Assembly (NCBI GenBank): GCA_944321645.1
Contig: CALUMB010000012.1
Location: forward strand, 1-45,210
Source: an uncultured Prevotella sp.
GTDB taxonomy: Bacteria; Bacteroidota; Bacteroidia; Bacteroidales; Bacteroidaceae
Direction: 5' to 3'
DNA length: 45,210 nt
The translations under genes were made by a program, and so were the position numbers. This document shows positions 16,708 through 25,400 of this stretch, in pieces. The notes beneath the pieces are model-generated. The model was given only the letters and a program-made list of their open reading frames with translations. It ran no database searches and was not told the DNA's origin. Within the stretch, counting starts at the first letter, position 1, and each line of letters opens with the position of its first letter.

Positions 16708-17598
16708 TCATTCCTTTTTATATTTCTTGGTGTTAGGTTCCATGTCTTCGGTCACCCAGATGTTCGCCCCCACCACGCAGCCCCGGCCTATGGTCACGCG
16801 GCCCAGTATGGTGGCGTTGGAGTAGATCACTACGTCGTCTTCTATTATCGGGTGGCGCGGTATGCCCTTTATGGGGTTGCCCTCGTCGTCGAGGGGGAAG
16901 CTCTTCGCGCCGAGCGTCACGCCCTGGTATAGCTTCACGTTGTTGCCTATTATGCAGGTGGCGCCTATCACCACGCCCGTGCCGTGGTCTATGGTGAAGT
17001 GGTGGCCAATCTCGGCCGCCGGGTGTATGTCGATGCCGGTCTCCGAGTGCGCCATCTCGGTGATTATCCTCGGCAGCAGCGGCACGCCGAGCAGGTGCAG
17101 CTCGTGGGCAATGCGGTAGTTTGCCAGGGCCTTCATCACCGGGTAGCACGATATCACCTCGCCGTGGCTCGTGGCCGCCGGGTCGCCGTTGTAGGCGGCG
17201 GCCACGTCGGTGGCCAGCGTCTGGCGCACCTGCGGCAGCCTCGCCACAAGCTCCATGGCCTTCGCCTCGGCCAACCGGGCGCAGTCGGTGGCGTCGGGGT
17301 CGGAGCCATCGCAGTCGGCAAAGCCCAGCGCGGCCATTATCTGCCCGGCCAGCAGGCGGTGCAGCCGCTCTACGCCCACCCCTATGTGGTAGCGGATTGT
17401 GCGCGTATTGACCGACGAATGGCCGAAGTAGCCCGGGAAAATGATTGTGCGCGAGAGGTCTACGATTTCTTCAACTACACGGCTCGATGGCAGCGGGAAG
17501 CCTTCGCGGTGTTGGTGGAACAGCCCCTTGAGCGACTGTGGTGCGGAGAGTTCGTCCACCGTCTTTGTCAAGATGCGGGCGAGGTCGGCGTTACTCAT
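16708..17598 (-). CDS. cysE: Serine O-acetyltransferase
   Basis: Acetylates serine with acetyl-CoA, the first committed step of cysteine synthesis. 296 residues: a helical N-terminal domain, then a left-handed beta-helix of hexapeptide repeats (TGIDIHPAAEIGHHFTIDHG, VVIGATCIIGNNVKLYQGVT) with the family's catalytic His-Asp region in DIHPAAEIG and DHGTGVVIG. The N-terminal domain is longer than in E. coli CysE, as in the EpsC-like forms of Bacteroidetes. Its own promoter lies about 30 bases upstream; the methyltransferase begins 89 bases after its stop. Confidence 0.95.
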   Translation of the reverse strand: MSNADLARILTKTVDELSAPQSLKGLFHQHREGFPLPSSRVVEEIVDLSRTIIFPGYFGHSSVNTRTIRYHIGVGVERLHRLLAGQIMAALGFADCDGSDPDATDCARLAEAKAMELVARLPQVRQTLATDVAAAYNGDPAATSHGEVISCYPVMKALANYRIAHELHLLGVPLLPRIITEMAHSETGIDIHPAAEIGHHFTIDHGTGVVIGATCIIGNNVKLYQGVTLGAKSFPLDDEGNPIKGIPRHPIIEDDVVIYSNATILGRVTIGRGCVVGANIWVTEDMEPNTKKYKKE

Positions 17599-17627
17599 TT
17601 TCTGTTTGTGTCAATACTTATAGGCTG

Positions 17628-17658
17628 CAAAGATACATTAAAAAAAGCAAACCGCAAA
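17628..17658 (-). promoter_or_regulatory. Bacteroidetes-type promoter of cysE
   Basis: On the minus strand TTTG (17658-17655), 19-base spacer, TATCTTTG (17635-17628), about 30 bases upstream of the cysE start. Confidence 0.75.
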
Positions 17659-17739
17659 AAATCGGCCCCGTTTTTTAGCCCGCGAGGCAAGCCTTGCCGC
17701 AAAAATGTGGCGGACAGCCGGCGGAGGCAGAATGTTAAA

Positions 17740-17925
17740 AACCGCGCTTCGTCAATATTAACAATGTTAAAAAACCGCCGGGCGCGCCCCTTCGCGCAAC
17801 GGCCTGGCACACAATGCGTTGCGAGACGTGCCGTTTTGCGTTCCAAAACGGCACATTTCGCAGCCTGAAACGCACCGTTTCGCAAGCCGAAACGTGCCGT
17901 TCCGCAACCCCGCGCCGCCCAATGG
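17740..17925. repeat. Dispersed palindromic element (GTGCCGTTTTG family), copy 2
   Basis: Fills most of the fur-cysE gap. It contains an 11-bp perfect inverted repeat (17828-17838 with 17844-17854, loop CGTTC) identical in its arms to copy 1 at 4052-4078, further GAAACG/CGTTTC arms up to 17915, and a TTAACA..TGTTAAAA flank at 17757-17773. It is related to copy 1 in inverted orientation. No gene is present here. Confidence 0.7.
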
Positions 17926-17970
17926 CGGGGCAGCCGGGGCAGCCGCCGTTTTTTAGTTGCACATTTGCAA

Positions 17971-18405
17971 CTACCGCAAGCCCTTGCCCTTTGCCGCGCA
18001 GGCGGGGCATACGCCCTTCACCATATAGTTGACCGAGCGGGCGTGGTAGCCGCCGGGCAGCTCCACCATAGGCACGGCAATGCCGTCGAGGCAGAACGTC
18101 TGCCTGCACATCTCGCAGAAGAAGTGGGCGTGCTGGTCGTCGTCCACGTGGCTGCTTGTGCTGCGGCACAGCTCGTAGCGCACCCCGTCGCCGCCGTCTT
18201 CGAGCACGTGTACGAGGTGGTTTTCCTTGAAAACGGCGAGAGCGCGGAATATCCCCGACTTGTCTATCGACAATATCTTGCCCTCAAGCTCCGAGAGCGA
18301 CATCGGCCTCTCGGCCGCCGCAAGGGCCTTTACCACCACTATGCGGTTGGCCGTGGGCTTTATGCCACGCGCCACAAGCATTTCTTCGCTTTTGCAACTG
18401 TCCAT
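17971..18405 (-). CDS. Fur-family transcriptional regulator
   Basis: 144 residues from the Met at 18405 (MDSCKSEEMLVARG). The frame is open further upstream only through a 9-nt repeat tract. An N-terminal winged helix (GIKPTANRIVVVKAL, SLSELEGKI, KSGIFRALAVF) precedes a dimerisation/metal domain with HAHFFCEMC (His92, His94, Cys97, Cys100) and CPAC (133-136), i.e. the two CxxC pairs of the structural zinc site. The regulatory metal cannot be told from sequence (Fur, Zur or PerR are all possible). It may control the neighbouring membrane-protein gene or act elsewhere. Confidence 0.93.
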   Translation of the reverse strand: MDSCKSEEMLVARGIKPTANRIVVVKALAAAERPMSLSELEGKILSIDKSGIFRALAVFKENHLVHVLEDGGDGVRYELCRSTSSHVDDDQHAHFFCEMCRQTFCLDGIAVPMVELPGGYHARSVNYMVKGVCPACAAKGKGLR

Positions 18406-18435
18406 AATCTTAGGGAGTTTTTTTAAGGGAGGAAT

Positions 18436-18480
18436 AAACAGTAGGCTTAAGAGGCCAAGGGGGCTTAGGAGACTTAAGAG
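18436..18480 (-). repeat. 9-nt-period tract upstream of the fur-family gene
   Basis: On the minus strand five consecutive 9-base units of the type CTCTTAAGC (with CTCCTAAGC, CCCCTTGGC, CTACTGTTT variants), ending about 30 bases before the start codon. Same period as the tracts at 19.77, 21.25 and 26.06 kb. Confidence 0.7.
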
Positions 18481-18497
18481 AGCAACAGCCCTGCCTG

Positions 18498-18914
18498 TCA
18501 CTCGCGCACAGAAGCCTCTCCCCCACAGGGGGAGACGGGAGAGGGGGCTTGGGCTTCGGCCTCTTCCTTAAACTTCGCGTAGCACCTCTCCTTCACCCTG
18601 CGCTCCACCTCGTCTGCCGAGCCACCGCCGCCAAAGGCCGACTTGGCCCACACGCACAGCACGAACGCCACCACCACTACGGCGGCGCACGCTATCCAGC
18701 GCAGCAGCTCGCGCTCTATGGGCGCAAGCTCCATGAACGCCACGCCCACCACCACCGGGATGGCAAACAGCATGATGTCGCCACCCGACTTCACCTTATA
18801 GCTATCCACCAAGCGTCTGTACTCGTCGTCCTCGCGCAGCAGCCTGTAGCCCTCCGCACGCCAATACTCCTCAAAGCGTTCGCGACTCTTGTCGCCAGTG
18901 ACGTTTTGTTCCAT
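18498..18914 (-). CDS. Small two-helix membrane protein, unknown
   Basis: 138 residues from the Met at 18914 (MEQNVTGDKSRERFEEYW), which follows a full promoter. A charged N-terminal helix, two adjacent hydrophobic helices (DIMLFAIPVVVGVAFMEL and WIACAAVVVVAFVLCVW), then a charged C-terminal helix. The last 15 or so residues (APSPVSPCGGEAS) are encoded by a GC-rich palindromic repeat, so the native C-terminus has probably been replaced or extended by repeat insertion. I do not recognise the family. Confidence 0.7.
   Translation of the reverse strand: MEQNVTGDKSRERFEEYWRAEGYRLLREDDEYRRLVDSYKVKSGGDIMLFAIPVVVGVAFMELAPIERELLRWIACAAVVVVAFVLCVWAKSAFGGGGSADEVERRVKERCYAKFKEEAEAQAPSPVSPCGGEASVRE
18515..18560. 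repeat. GC-rich palindromic repeat inside a 3' coding end
   Basis: GCCTCTCCCCCACAGGGGGAG followed by GGGAGAGGGGGCTTGG: nested CTCTCCCC/GGGGAGAG arms. Read on the minus strand it encodes APSPVSPCGGEAS. Related to the element at 19.89 kb that encodes QAPSPRGRAGEG. Confidence 0.65.
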
Positions 18915-18922
18915 AACCAATG

Positions 18923-18953
18923 CAAAATTACCATTATTTTCAAAATAGGCAAA
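18923..18953 (-). promoter_or_regulatory. Bacteroidetes-type promoter of the small membrane protein gene
   Basis: On the minus strand TTTG (18953-18950), 19-base spacer, TAATTTTG (18930-18923), ten bases upstream of the start codon; transcription could begin almost at the start codon. Confidence 0.65.
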
Positions 18954-18994
18954 CAATTAGCCGCCGCACCTGCCCGGTTTTACATTATTTTCAG

Positions 18995-19002
18995 TATTTT
19001 TG
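18995..19002 (+). promoter_or_regulatory. Possible -7 box of the 248-residue protein gene
   Basis: TATTTTTG fits TAnnTTTG, but no -33 partner is clear. It lies only 11 bases from the start codon, which would make the transcript nearly leaderless. Confidence 0.4.
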
Positions 19003-19012
19003 TAACCTGAAT

Positions 19013-19759
19013 ATGGAATACATCGACAAATATAAAGTTGTGGCGGCGCTCGTGCGTGCGTTCTTCGGTGCCTTCTCGGCAGGCATAGTAGACTGCCTCG
19101 TAAAAGACGCCGACCAGAAGTTCCGCCCGATGGCCGTGAAGAAAGCCATGCTCAACCACTACGAAGCCGTGGGCCGCGTGTTCAACGACATGATGTTCTA
19201 CCCCTTCGCCCGCCTGAACTACACCCTCGGCGAGATAGAGGCCGAACTGCACAAGGCCGACATGAAGCGCACCACCATGGTAGACCTCGTGCGCATGGCA
19301 TGCCGCTCCGAGGCCGTCTACGCCGCAATGGTGGCCGAATACAAGCGCAACTTCACCGCGCTGCTCGCAGGGCGGATGCCCGACGTAGCCACCCACCTAA
19401 AGGAATACACGCGCGGCGACGGCGAAAGCCCCACCGTAGACACCGACCTGGCCATTGCGCTGTGCGTGCGCACCAACATGACGGCATACGCTCGCGGCAT
19501 ACGCCAGGCGCACACCGGCAAGTCGTCGTTCCACCAGGCTACGCTCTTCCGCCTGCTGCTCGAGGGCATGGCCACGCTGCTGCACGACAAGCCTTTCTCG
19601 CTCAGCGGCATCTCCGGCGACAATGGGCTTAACGACATTTTCCTGCGGGCCTGCCGCTCGGAGCGCAACTTCGCCATAATGACCGCCGAAATGGACAGCA
19701 CCTACGCCGAACTGGTGAAGAGCGAAGGCATAATAGCCCAAGACGACACGGCCAACTGA
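19013..19759 (+). CDS. Conserved-looking cytoplasmic protein, unknown
   Basis: 248 residues from the Met at 19013 (MEYIDKYKVVAALVRAFFGAF). No signal peptide and no clear membrane span; the sequence is predominantly alpha-helical with evenly distributed charge. I see no known catalytic or DNA-binding motif. Codon usage matches the housekeeping neighbours and its GC content is not deviant, so it is a real and probably resident gene. Divergent from the small membrane-protein gene; followed by a 9-nt repeat tract and the esterase gene, with which it could be cotranscribed. Confidence 0.7.
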   Translation: MEYIDKYKVVAALVRAFFGAFSAGIVDCLVKDADQKFRPMAVKKAMLNHYEAVGRVFNDMMFYPFARLNYTLGEIEAELHKADMKRTTMVDLVRMACRSEAVYAAMVAEYKRNFTALLAGRMPDVATHLKEYTRGDGESPTVDTDLAIALCVRTNMTAYARGIRQAHTGKSSFHQATLFRLLLEGMATLLHDKPFSLSGISGDNGLNDIFLRACRSERNFAIMTAEMDSTYAELVKSEGIIAQDDTAN

Positions 19760-19769
19760 CGGGAAGAAG

Positions 19770-19829
19770 CCCATAAGTCCTATCAGCCCTATAAGACCAA
19801 TTAGGCCAATTAGACCAATTTAACCAACC
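19770..19829 (+). repeat. 9-nt-period tract upstream of the acetyl esterase gene
   Basis: Six full 9-base units plus a partial one, consensus CC(T/A)AT(A/T)AGN, ending 16 bases before the start codon at 19845. Confidence 0.75.
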
Positions 19830-19844
19830 AAAACCAACAACAAA

Positions 19845-21197
19845 ATGCCAAACCAACAGCAAAAACCATGCGCCACGACGCCGCCCCAGGCCCCCTCTCC
19901 ACGGGGGAGGGCCGGGGAGGGGCTTCTCCTTCTCCTCCTCCTTCTCATCAGCCTACCGGCCTTTTCGCAGTTCTCCAAGCCGCGCCGGCAGTACGTGGAG
20001 TACCTGCTCACGGCCAGCCACGCCGACCGCAACTACCAGACGGGCGAGCAGGCGTCGCTCACCATCGAAGCCTACAAGGGCGGCCTGGCCCTCGACGGCG
20101 TGATGGTGCATTACCGCGTGGGCGACGAGATGTTCCTGCCCGCCGCCGAAGACTCCGTGGCCTTCGCCGGCGGCAAGGCCGTAATACCAATGGGTACGCG
20201 CAGCGAACCGGGCTTCAGGGCCTGCAGCCTGCGCTTCACCGTCTACGGCAAGGAGTACAAAGACCTCGTGAAGGTGGCTTTCAGCCCCGAACGGATAAAG
20301 CCCTTCACCACCATGCCGCGCGACTTCGACCGCTTCTGGCAGAAAGCGCTCAAGGAGGCTGCCGCCGCCGAGCTCAACCCCGTCATCACGCCGCTGCCAA
20401 GCCGCTCCACCGACCGCGTGGAGGCGTTCCTCGTCAGGCTCACCGTAGGCCCCGACGGGCGCAATATGTACGGCTACCTCACCAAGCCCAAGGCCGAGGG
20501 CAAGTACCCCGTGCTCTTCTGCCCGCCCGGGGCAGGGGCAAAGAAGATAGACTTCACCACCTACTACAGTGAGCAGGGATACATATATTTCAACGTCTGC
20601 ATACACAGCGGCTGCAACCCCGAACTGAGCGACGACCTCTACGCCTCGGCACGCCGCGTGGCCGACAACTACGAGCGGCGGGGCATCGAGCACAAAGACT
20701 CGTTCTACTACCGCAGCGTCTACGCAGGGTGTTCGCGCTGCGTTGACTTCCTCTGCTCGCTGCCCGAATGGGACGGACGGAACGTGGGCGTCACGGGTGG
20801 CAGCCAGGGCGGCGCACTCACCATCGTCACCGCCGCGCTCAACCCCAAGGTTACGTTCTGCGTGCCGTTCTACCCCGCCCTCTGCGACCTCACCGGCTTC
20901 AGCCACGGCCGCGCCGGCGGCTGGCCAAAGTACTTCCAGAAGGGCGACGAGGCCGACGGGGCAGCCGAGACGCTGCAATACTACGACGTGGTGAACTTCG
21001 CCCGCCGCCTGCGCTGCCCGGTGTTCTTCTCCTTCGGCTACAACGACGACACCTGCTCGCCAACATCCACCTACGCCACATACAACGAAATAACCGCACC
21101 GAAGAAGCTCGCCGTAACCCCCACCAGCGGTCACTGGCGCTTCCCCGAAACCAACGACGAAGCCATGGAGTGGATGAAGCTAAAAGTAAAAAGGTAA
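19845..21197 (+). CDS. Secreted acetylxylan esterase-like protein (CE7/AXE1 family)
   Basis: 450 residues. Alpha/beta-hydrolase with the CE7 pattern: Ser320 in GGSQGG, Asp401/402 in GYNDDTCSP and His430 in SGHWRFPE. An N-terminal beta-rich region (about 45-150) precedes the catalytic domain, as in the secreted Bacteroidales forms. The family removes acetyl groups from xylan, xylooligosaccharides or other acetylated sugars. The start is unusual: the first 28 residues (with APSPRGRAGEG) are encoded by a GC-rich palindromic repeat, placed just before the hydrophobic core LLLLLLLLISLPAFSQ of the signal peptide. A later start is not available in frame, so the repeat has apparently been absorbed into the signal peptide. 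Confidence 0.88.
   Translation: MPNQQQKPCATTPPQAPSPRGRAGEGLLLLLLLLISLPAFSQFSKPRRQYVEYLLTASHADRNYQTGEQASLTIEAYKGGLALDGVMVHYRVGDEMFLPAAEDSVAFAGGKAVIPMGTRSEPGFRACSLRFTVYGKEYKDLVKVAFSPERIKPFTTMPRDFDRFWQKALKEAAAAELNPVITPLPSRSTDRVEAFLVRLTVGPDGRNMYGYLTKPKAEGKYPVLFCPPGAGAKKIDFTTYYSEQGYIYFNVCIHSGCNPELSDDLYASARRVADNYERRGIEHKDSFYYRSVYAGCSRCVDFLCSLPEWDGRNVGVTGGSQGGALTIVTAALNPKVTFCVPFYPALCDLTGFSHGRAGGWPKYFQKGDEADGAAETLQYYDVVNFARRLRCPVFFSFGYNDDTCSPTSTYATYNEITAPKKLAVTPTSGHWRFPETNDEAMEWMKLKVKR
19886..19930 (+). repeat. GC-rich palindromic repeat inside a signal-peptide coding region
   Basis: CCCCCTCTCCACGGGGGAGG followed by GCCGGGGAGGGGCTTCTCC. Encodes APSPRGRAGEGLL in the esterase frame. The same family appears at 18.5 kb (antisense to this one) and, more diverged, at 22.55 kb. 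Confidence 0.65.
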
Positions 21198-21351
21198 AAG
21201 GGCTGCGCCGGATAACAGGCGGCAGGCATAAGCAATCTGCAAGTTGCCTACAACACCTACCACCCCTACAAAACCTACCATCCCTACAAAACCTACCACC
21301 CCCTACGCCCCGCCCATCCTCCGGCGCAGCCCTTTTTACCTTTTTACCTTT
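21182..21351. repeat. 32-bp inverted repeat enclosing a 9-nt tract; terminator-like
   Basis: Left arm 21182-21212 and right arm 21320-21351 are complementary over about 30 bases with one indel and one or two mismatches (core GGGCTGCGCCGGA / TCCGGCGCAGCCC). The left arm contains the stop codon of the esterase gene and the right arm ends in T-runs, so on RNA it could terminate the esterase transcript despite the long loop of about 107 bases. Confidence 0.65.
21247..21300 (+). repeat. 9-nt-period tract (CCTACMAMM units)
   Basis: Six exact 9-base units alternating between CCTACAAAA-like and CCTACCACC-like forms, with a further imperfect unit. It forms the loop of the inverted repeat at 21182-21351 and precedes the operon promoter. 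Confidence 0.75.
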
Positions 21352-21399
21352 AAACGCCCTCTTGCTTCAAACAAAATTCATTTATGAACTGTTATGGAC

Positions 21400-21430
21400 T
21401 TGTTTTCTGCTTTCATATTCAGTATCTTTG
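21400..21430 (+). promoter_or_regulatory. Bacteroidetes-type promoter of the fimbrillin/M64/kinase operon
   Basis: TTG (21400-21402), 20-base spacer, TATCTTTG (21423-21430), about 100 bases upstream of the first gene. It is the only full consensus promoter seen between 21.2 and 33 kb on the plus strand. Confidence 0.75.
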
Positions 21431-21528
21431 CATCAGGTAAGTTACCGCAGCCCTACTTTTACAGCCGGCAGAAAGGGCTAGGCAACCTTGCAAACAAAAT
21501 GATTTTCTACAACTAAAAACTCGGAATT

Positions 21529-22462
21529 ATGAAAGCAAAAAACATCTTCACACTAATTTTCGCCGCAGCGGCGCTCTGCGCCTGCTCATCCGGCGACGAC
21601 GGGTCTCCCGCAACCCCACCGCCAACCGAGCCTACCGACCCGACACCGCAAGCCAAGCTGCCCATAAACATCAGCACCTCGCTCGTGCAGCTCTCCGGCA
21701 CCCGCGTTACCGACTACGCCTTCGAGGCTGGCGACAAGATCGGACTTTACGTGGTGAACCGCACCGCCGAGGGCGCAGCCCCTGAAGCCCACGGGCAACC
21801 ACGTGGACAACATGGCGTTCACCTACAGCGGCACGTGGGCACCGGCCACGCCAATCTACTGGCTCGACGACAAGACACACGCCGACTTCTACCTCTACTA
21901 CCCCTACCGGGCCGACATGAACAACGTCGAATCGATGGCCGTAAGCCTAAAAGCCGACCAAAGCACCGAGGAGGCTTACAAGGCGAGCGACTTCCTCGTA
22001 GGCTCGGCCACCGACGTGGCTCCCACGGAGCAGGCCGTGAGCATAGCCTCGCGCCACCTTATGAGCCAGATGCTCATTACGCTCGTGCCGGGCAACGGCT
22101 TCACCGACGAGACGCTGGCCGCAGCCGACGTGAGCGTGAGGATAAACGCCGCCATGACCAACGCCACCGTCAGCCTGGCCTCGGCCACGGTCAGCCCAAC
22201 AGGTGCCACCTCGGCCATAACCCCGCTAAAGACGGGCGACTTCAGCTACAAGGCTCTCATCGTGCCGCAGGAAATAAACGCAGGCAACCTCATCACCGTC
22301 ACCGTAGACGGGCGCGACTTCAACCTGCCGCGCACAATCAGCCTCGAGAGCGGCCACCTCTACCGTTGCACCGTGACGCTCAGCAAGACCAGCAACGGCA
22401 TCAACGTCAGCATAGACCGCTGGCAGGATGACGGTGTTGACTACGGCGGCACCGCAGAATAG
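21529..22462 (+). pseudogene. Fimbrillin-family (Mfa-like) lipoprotein, frameshifted
   Basis: The 5' part encodes a lipoprotein signal (AAAALCACSSGDDG) and the start of a fimbrillin-like domain up to GLYVVNRTAEGAA. The rest, in the +1 frame, continues with LKPTGNHVDNMAF, then PIYWLDDKTHADFYLYYPY and the remaining fimbrillin fold to the stop at 22460-22462. The switch falls in CCCC at 21779-21782; deleting one C restores a continuous protein of 310 residues. Both parts have normal codon use, so the lesion is recent, a sequencing error or a slippage site. Fimbrillins are surface-anchored pilus or adhesin subunits of Bacteroidales. The following gene starts 35 bases on. Confidence 0.8.
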
Positions 22463-22497
22463 CAACAATGTCCAACAACAGTTTAAACGAATAAGTC

Positions 22498-25400
22498 ATG
22501 AAGCTACACATTGTTAATATAATAAGTGCCTTCAGGCACGCCGCCAACCCATCGCCGCAGGTGAGGGAAGGCGGAGGGGCGGCTTCGTTCATGGCCATCA
22601 TTGCGTTCATGGCCATGGTATGCAGCTGCTCCGACGACCTGTACACAGGCCAAGGCGCACCCGACGGCTCCGCCGGGCGCATAGAGCTTTCGGGCGAGAT
22701 TGACCAGCTCTCCATAACGCGAGTCAACGACAACGGCTTCTGCGACGGCGACGTGATGGGCGTCTACATCGTCGATTACGACGGAACTACGCCAGGCACG
22801 CTCCAACCGAGCGGCAACCGAGGCGACAACGTGCGCCACACGTTCGACGAGGAGGCCTATAAATGGAGTTCGGCCTACGACCTCTACTGGAAAGACAAGC
22901 ACACCCACATCGACGTATACGGCTACTATCCCTTCGGCTCGCCCGAGAACATAGAGGAATACCCGTTCACCGTGCAGCGCGACCAGAGCACCACCACCGA
23001 CGCCAAGGGCATGGGCGGCTACGAGGCCAGCGACTTCCTGTGGGGCAAGGTGGCCGATGTCGCTCCGACCACAAACGTGATTCGCCTGCCCATGCAGCAC
23101 CGCATGGCCAACGCCCGCGTCACACTCGTGGAGGGCAGCGGCTTCGCCTCGGGCGAATGGGCGCAGACGGATAAGATTGTGCTGGCCACAAACCTCATAC
23201 GCGAGGCAACAATCAACCTCGCCACGGGTGAGGTGACACCTGCGGGCGATGTGGAAAAGACGGCAACCATGCCCAGCCGCACAGGCGACGAGTGGCGAGC
23301 CATCGTTGTGCCGCAGACCGTGGCCGCCGACCAGACGCTCTTCAGCATCACCATCGGCGGCATCCCATATAAGTTCACCAAGGACGAGGCCATGACCTAC
23401 GTCGCCGGGAAGATGAACAACTTCTCCATACGCGTGGACAAGAAAGCCGAGACAGGCCAGTATGCCCTCACCCTCATCAGCGAGAGCATCACGCCCTGGG
23501 AGAACGACTTAGTGAGCCATGATGCCAACGCCCGCGAGTATATCGTAATAAACTCCACGGCCGGACACCTTAAAGACTCCATCATCGCAGCAAACAAGGA
23601 TTACACGCAGGTAAGGAACTTGAAGATAACCGGCGAGATAAATGGAGTAGACTTCTATTTTATGCGTGATGAGATGGAGATGTTGCAGTCGTTGAATCTG
23701 AAAGAAGTCAAAATAGCAAAAACAGAAACGATGCTTCACTTTGGTAGCGGTTCATGCCAACCGAGAACTTATCCGGAAGACGAAATACCTGAAGGTGCTT
23801 TCTCTGGCAAGTCATCTTTGTTACGGCTCGTACTTCCTGACAAACTGAAGGTAATTAATGTCGGTGCGTTTGAAAATTGCAATAACCTCACAGGGTCTTT
23901 GAATATTCCTGAGGGGGTGACGGATGTCATGGCAGGTGCGTTTGCCAATTGCAACTCTATGACAGGCTCTCTTTCCCTGCCTACCACTTTGGAAAGAATA
24001 GGCAATGGATGGGAAAAATATTGGTATGGAGGCGCGTTTGAACAGTGCGGTTTCACTTGCGAGTTAATAATACCAACCAAGGTGGAATACATCGGTGAAA
24101 ATGCGTTTGGTGGTTGTGATAATCTTTACGGTGAACTGAGGCTTCCCGATAATTTAAAGACAATGAAGGGGAGGGCATTCAGTGGATGCACCAACCTTAC
24201 AGGAAACCTTGCCATACCTCAGGGTGTCACGAATATCTATAGTTTTACATTTGAAGGTTGTGGCTTTGATGGAACGCTGACAATGCATGACGGAATAACT
24301 TCTATTGAAACAGGAGCTTTCAGCGGCACACATTTCAAGGGTGAACTTGATTTACCAAAGGAACTTGTTGTTTTGAGTGACAATTGTTTTATGGGATGCG
24401 ATTTCTCTGGCGAGTTAAAGTTGCCGGAGAATTTGAGAACAATAGGCAACAATGTTTTCGGTTCGTATGAAAGTGGCAGTTGCTGGCGTTTAATGGGTAC
24501 GCTTGTCATTCCTGATGAAGTGCAGAGTATCGGGCGAGGAGCGTTCTATGGCTGCAGAAGCCTTGAAGGAATTGTTTTTCCTGAAGGTCTTGAGAGTATT
24601 CAGAATGAAGCCTTTTATATGTGCACAGGCATTGGTAGCATCGTCTGCAAAGGAGAAATGCCTGCCTATGTGCAAACAACGGCATTTGACGGTGTGGCCA
24701 AGGACAACTTCACGCTCGAAGTGCCGGAGTCGGCAATACAGCAATACCAGGCCGCAACGGGTTGGAAAGACTTCAAGCGCATTGCCGCCCACCACGAGCT
24801 GGTGTGCCGCCCGTCGGTGGCTTGCGCACTGAACACCGAGCACAAGCAGACGCTTGTTGTAGATGCCGAGGGCGAATGGGAAGTGGAGAGCATGCCCGAC
24901 TGGTGCGAGCTGTCGCAGACAAGCGGCGGAAACAAGGCCGAGGTGACGCTGACCATAAAGGAAATGGCAAAAGGCTCGGCCGACCGCACGGGCGAGATTG
25001 TGTTCAAGCTGAAGGACAAGGAGTACACACACAAGTGTACCGTGACGCAGTATGACTATGAGTACGGCGAGGACGAGTGGCTCACGTTGCAGAAAGCAAC
25101 GCGCGGCAACACCGGCGGAATAAACATCGTGATACTCGGCGACGGTTACGACGGCAAGAACATATCGGACGGTGACTACCTGACGAACATGAAGCAGCAG
25201 GTGGAATACTTCTTCGGCATTGAGCCTTACACCACCTACCGCGACTACTTCAACGTGTACACGGCCTTCCCGCTGTCCACGGAGACTGGCGTAGGCACGG
25301 TTAACACCATACGCTACAACCGCTTCAACACGACGTTCACCGGCGGCGTGGGCCTCAGGGCCGACTACGACGCGATATTTGAGTACGCGCTGAACGCGCC

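Noticed and set aside
21770-21790. Programmed +1 frameshifting in the fimbrillin gene
   Set aside because: No slippery heptamer, shifty stop or stimulator structure is evident; a recent indel or sequencing error is simpler.
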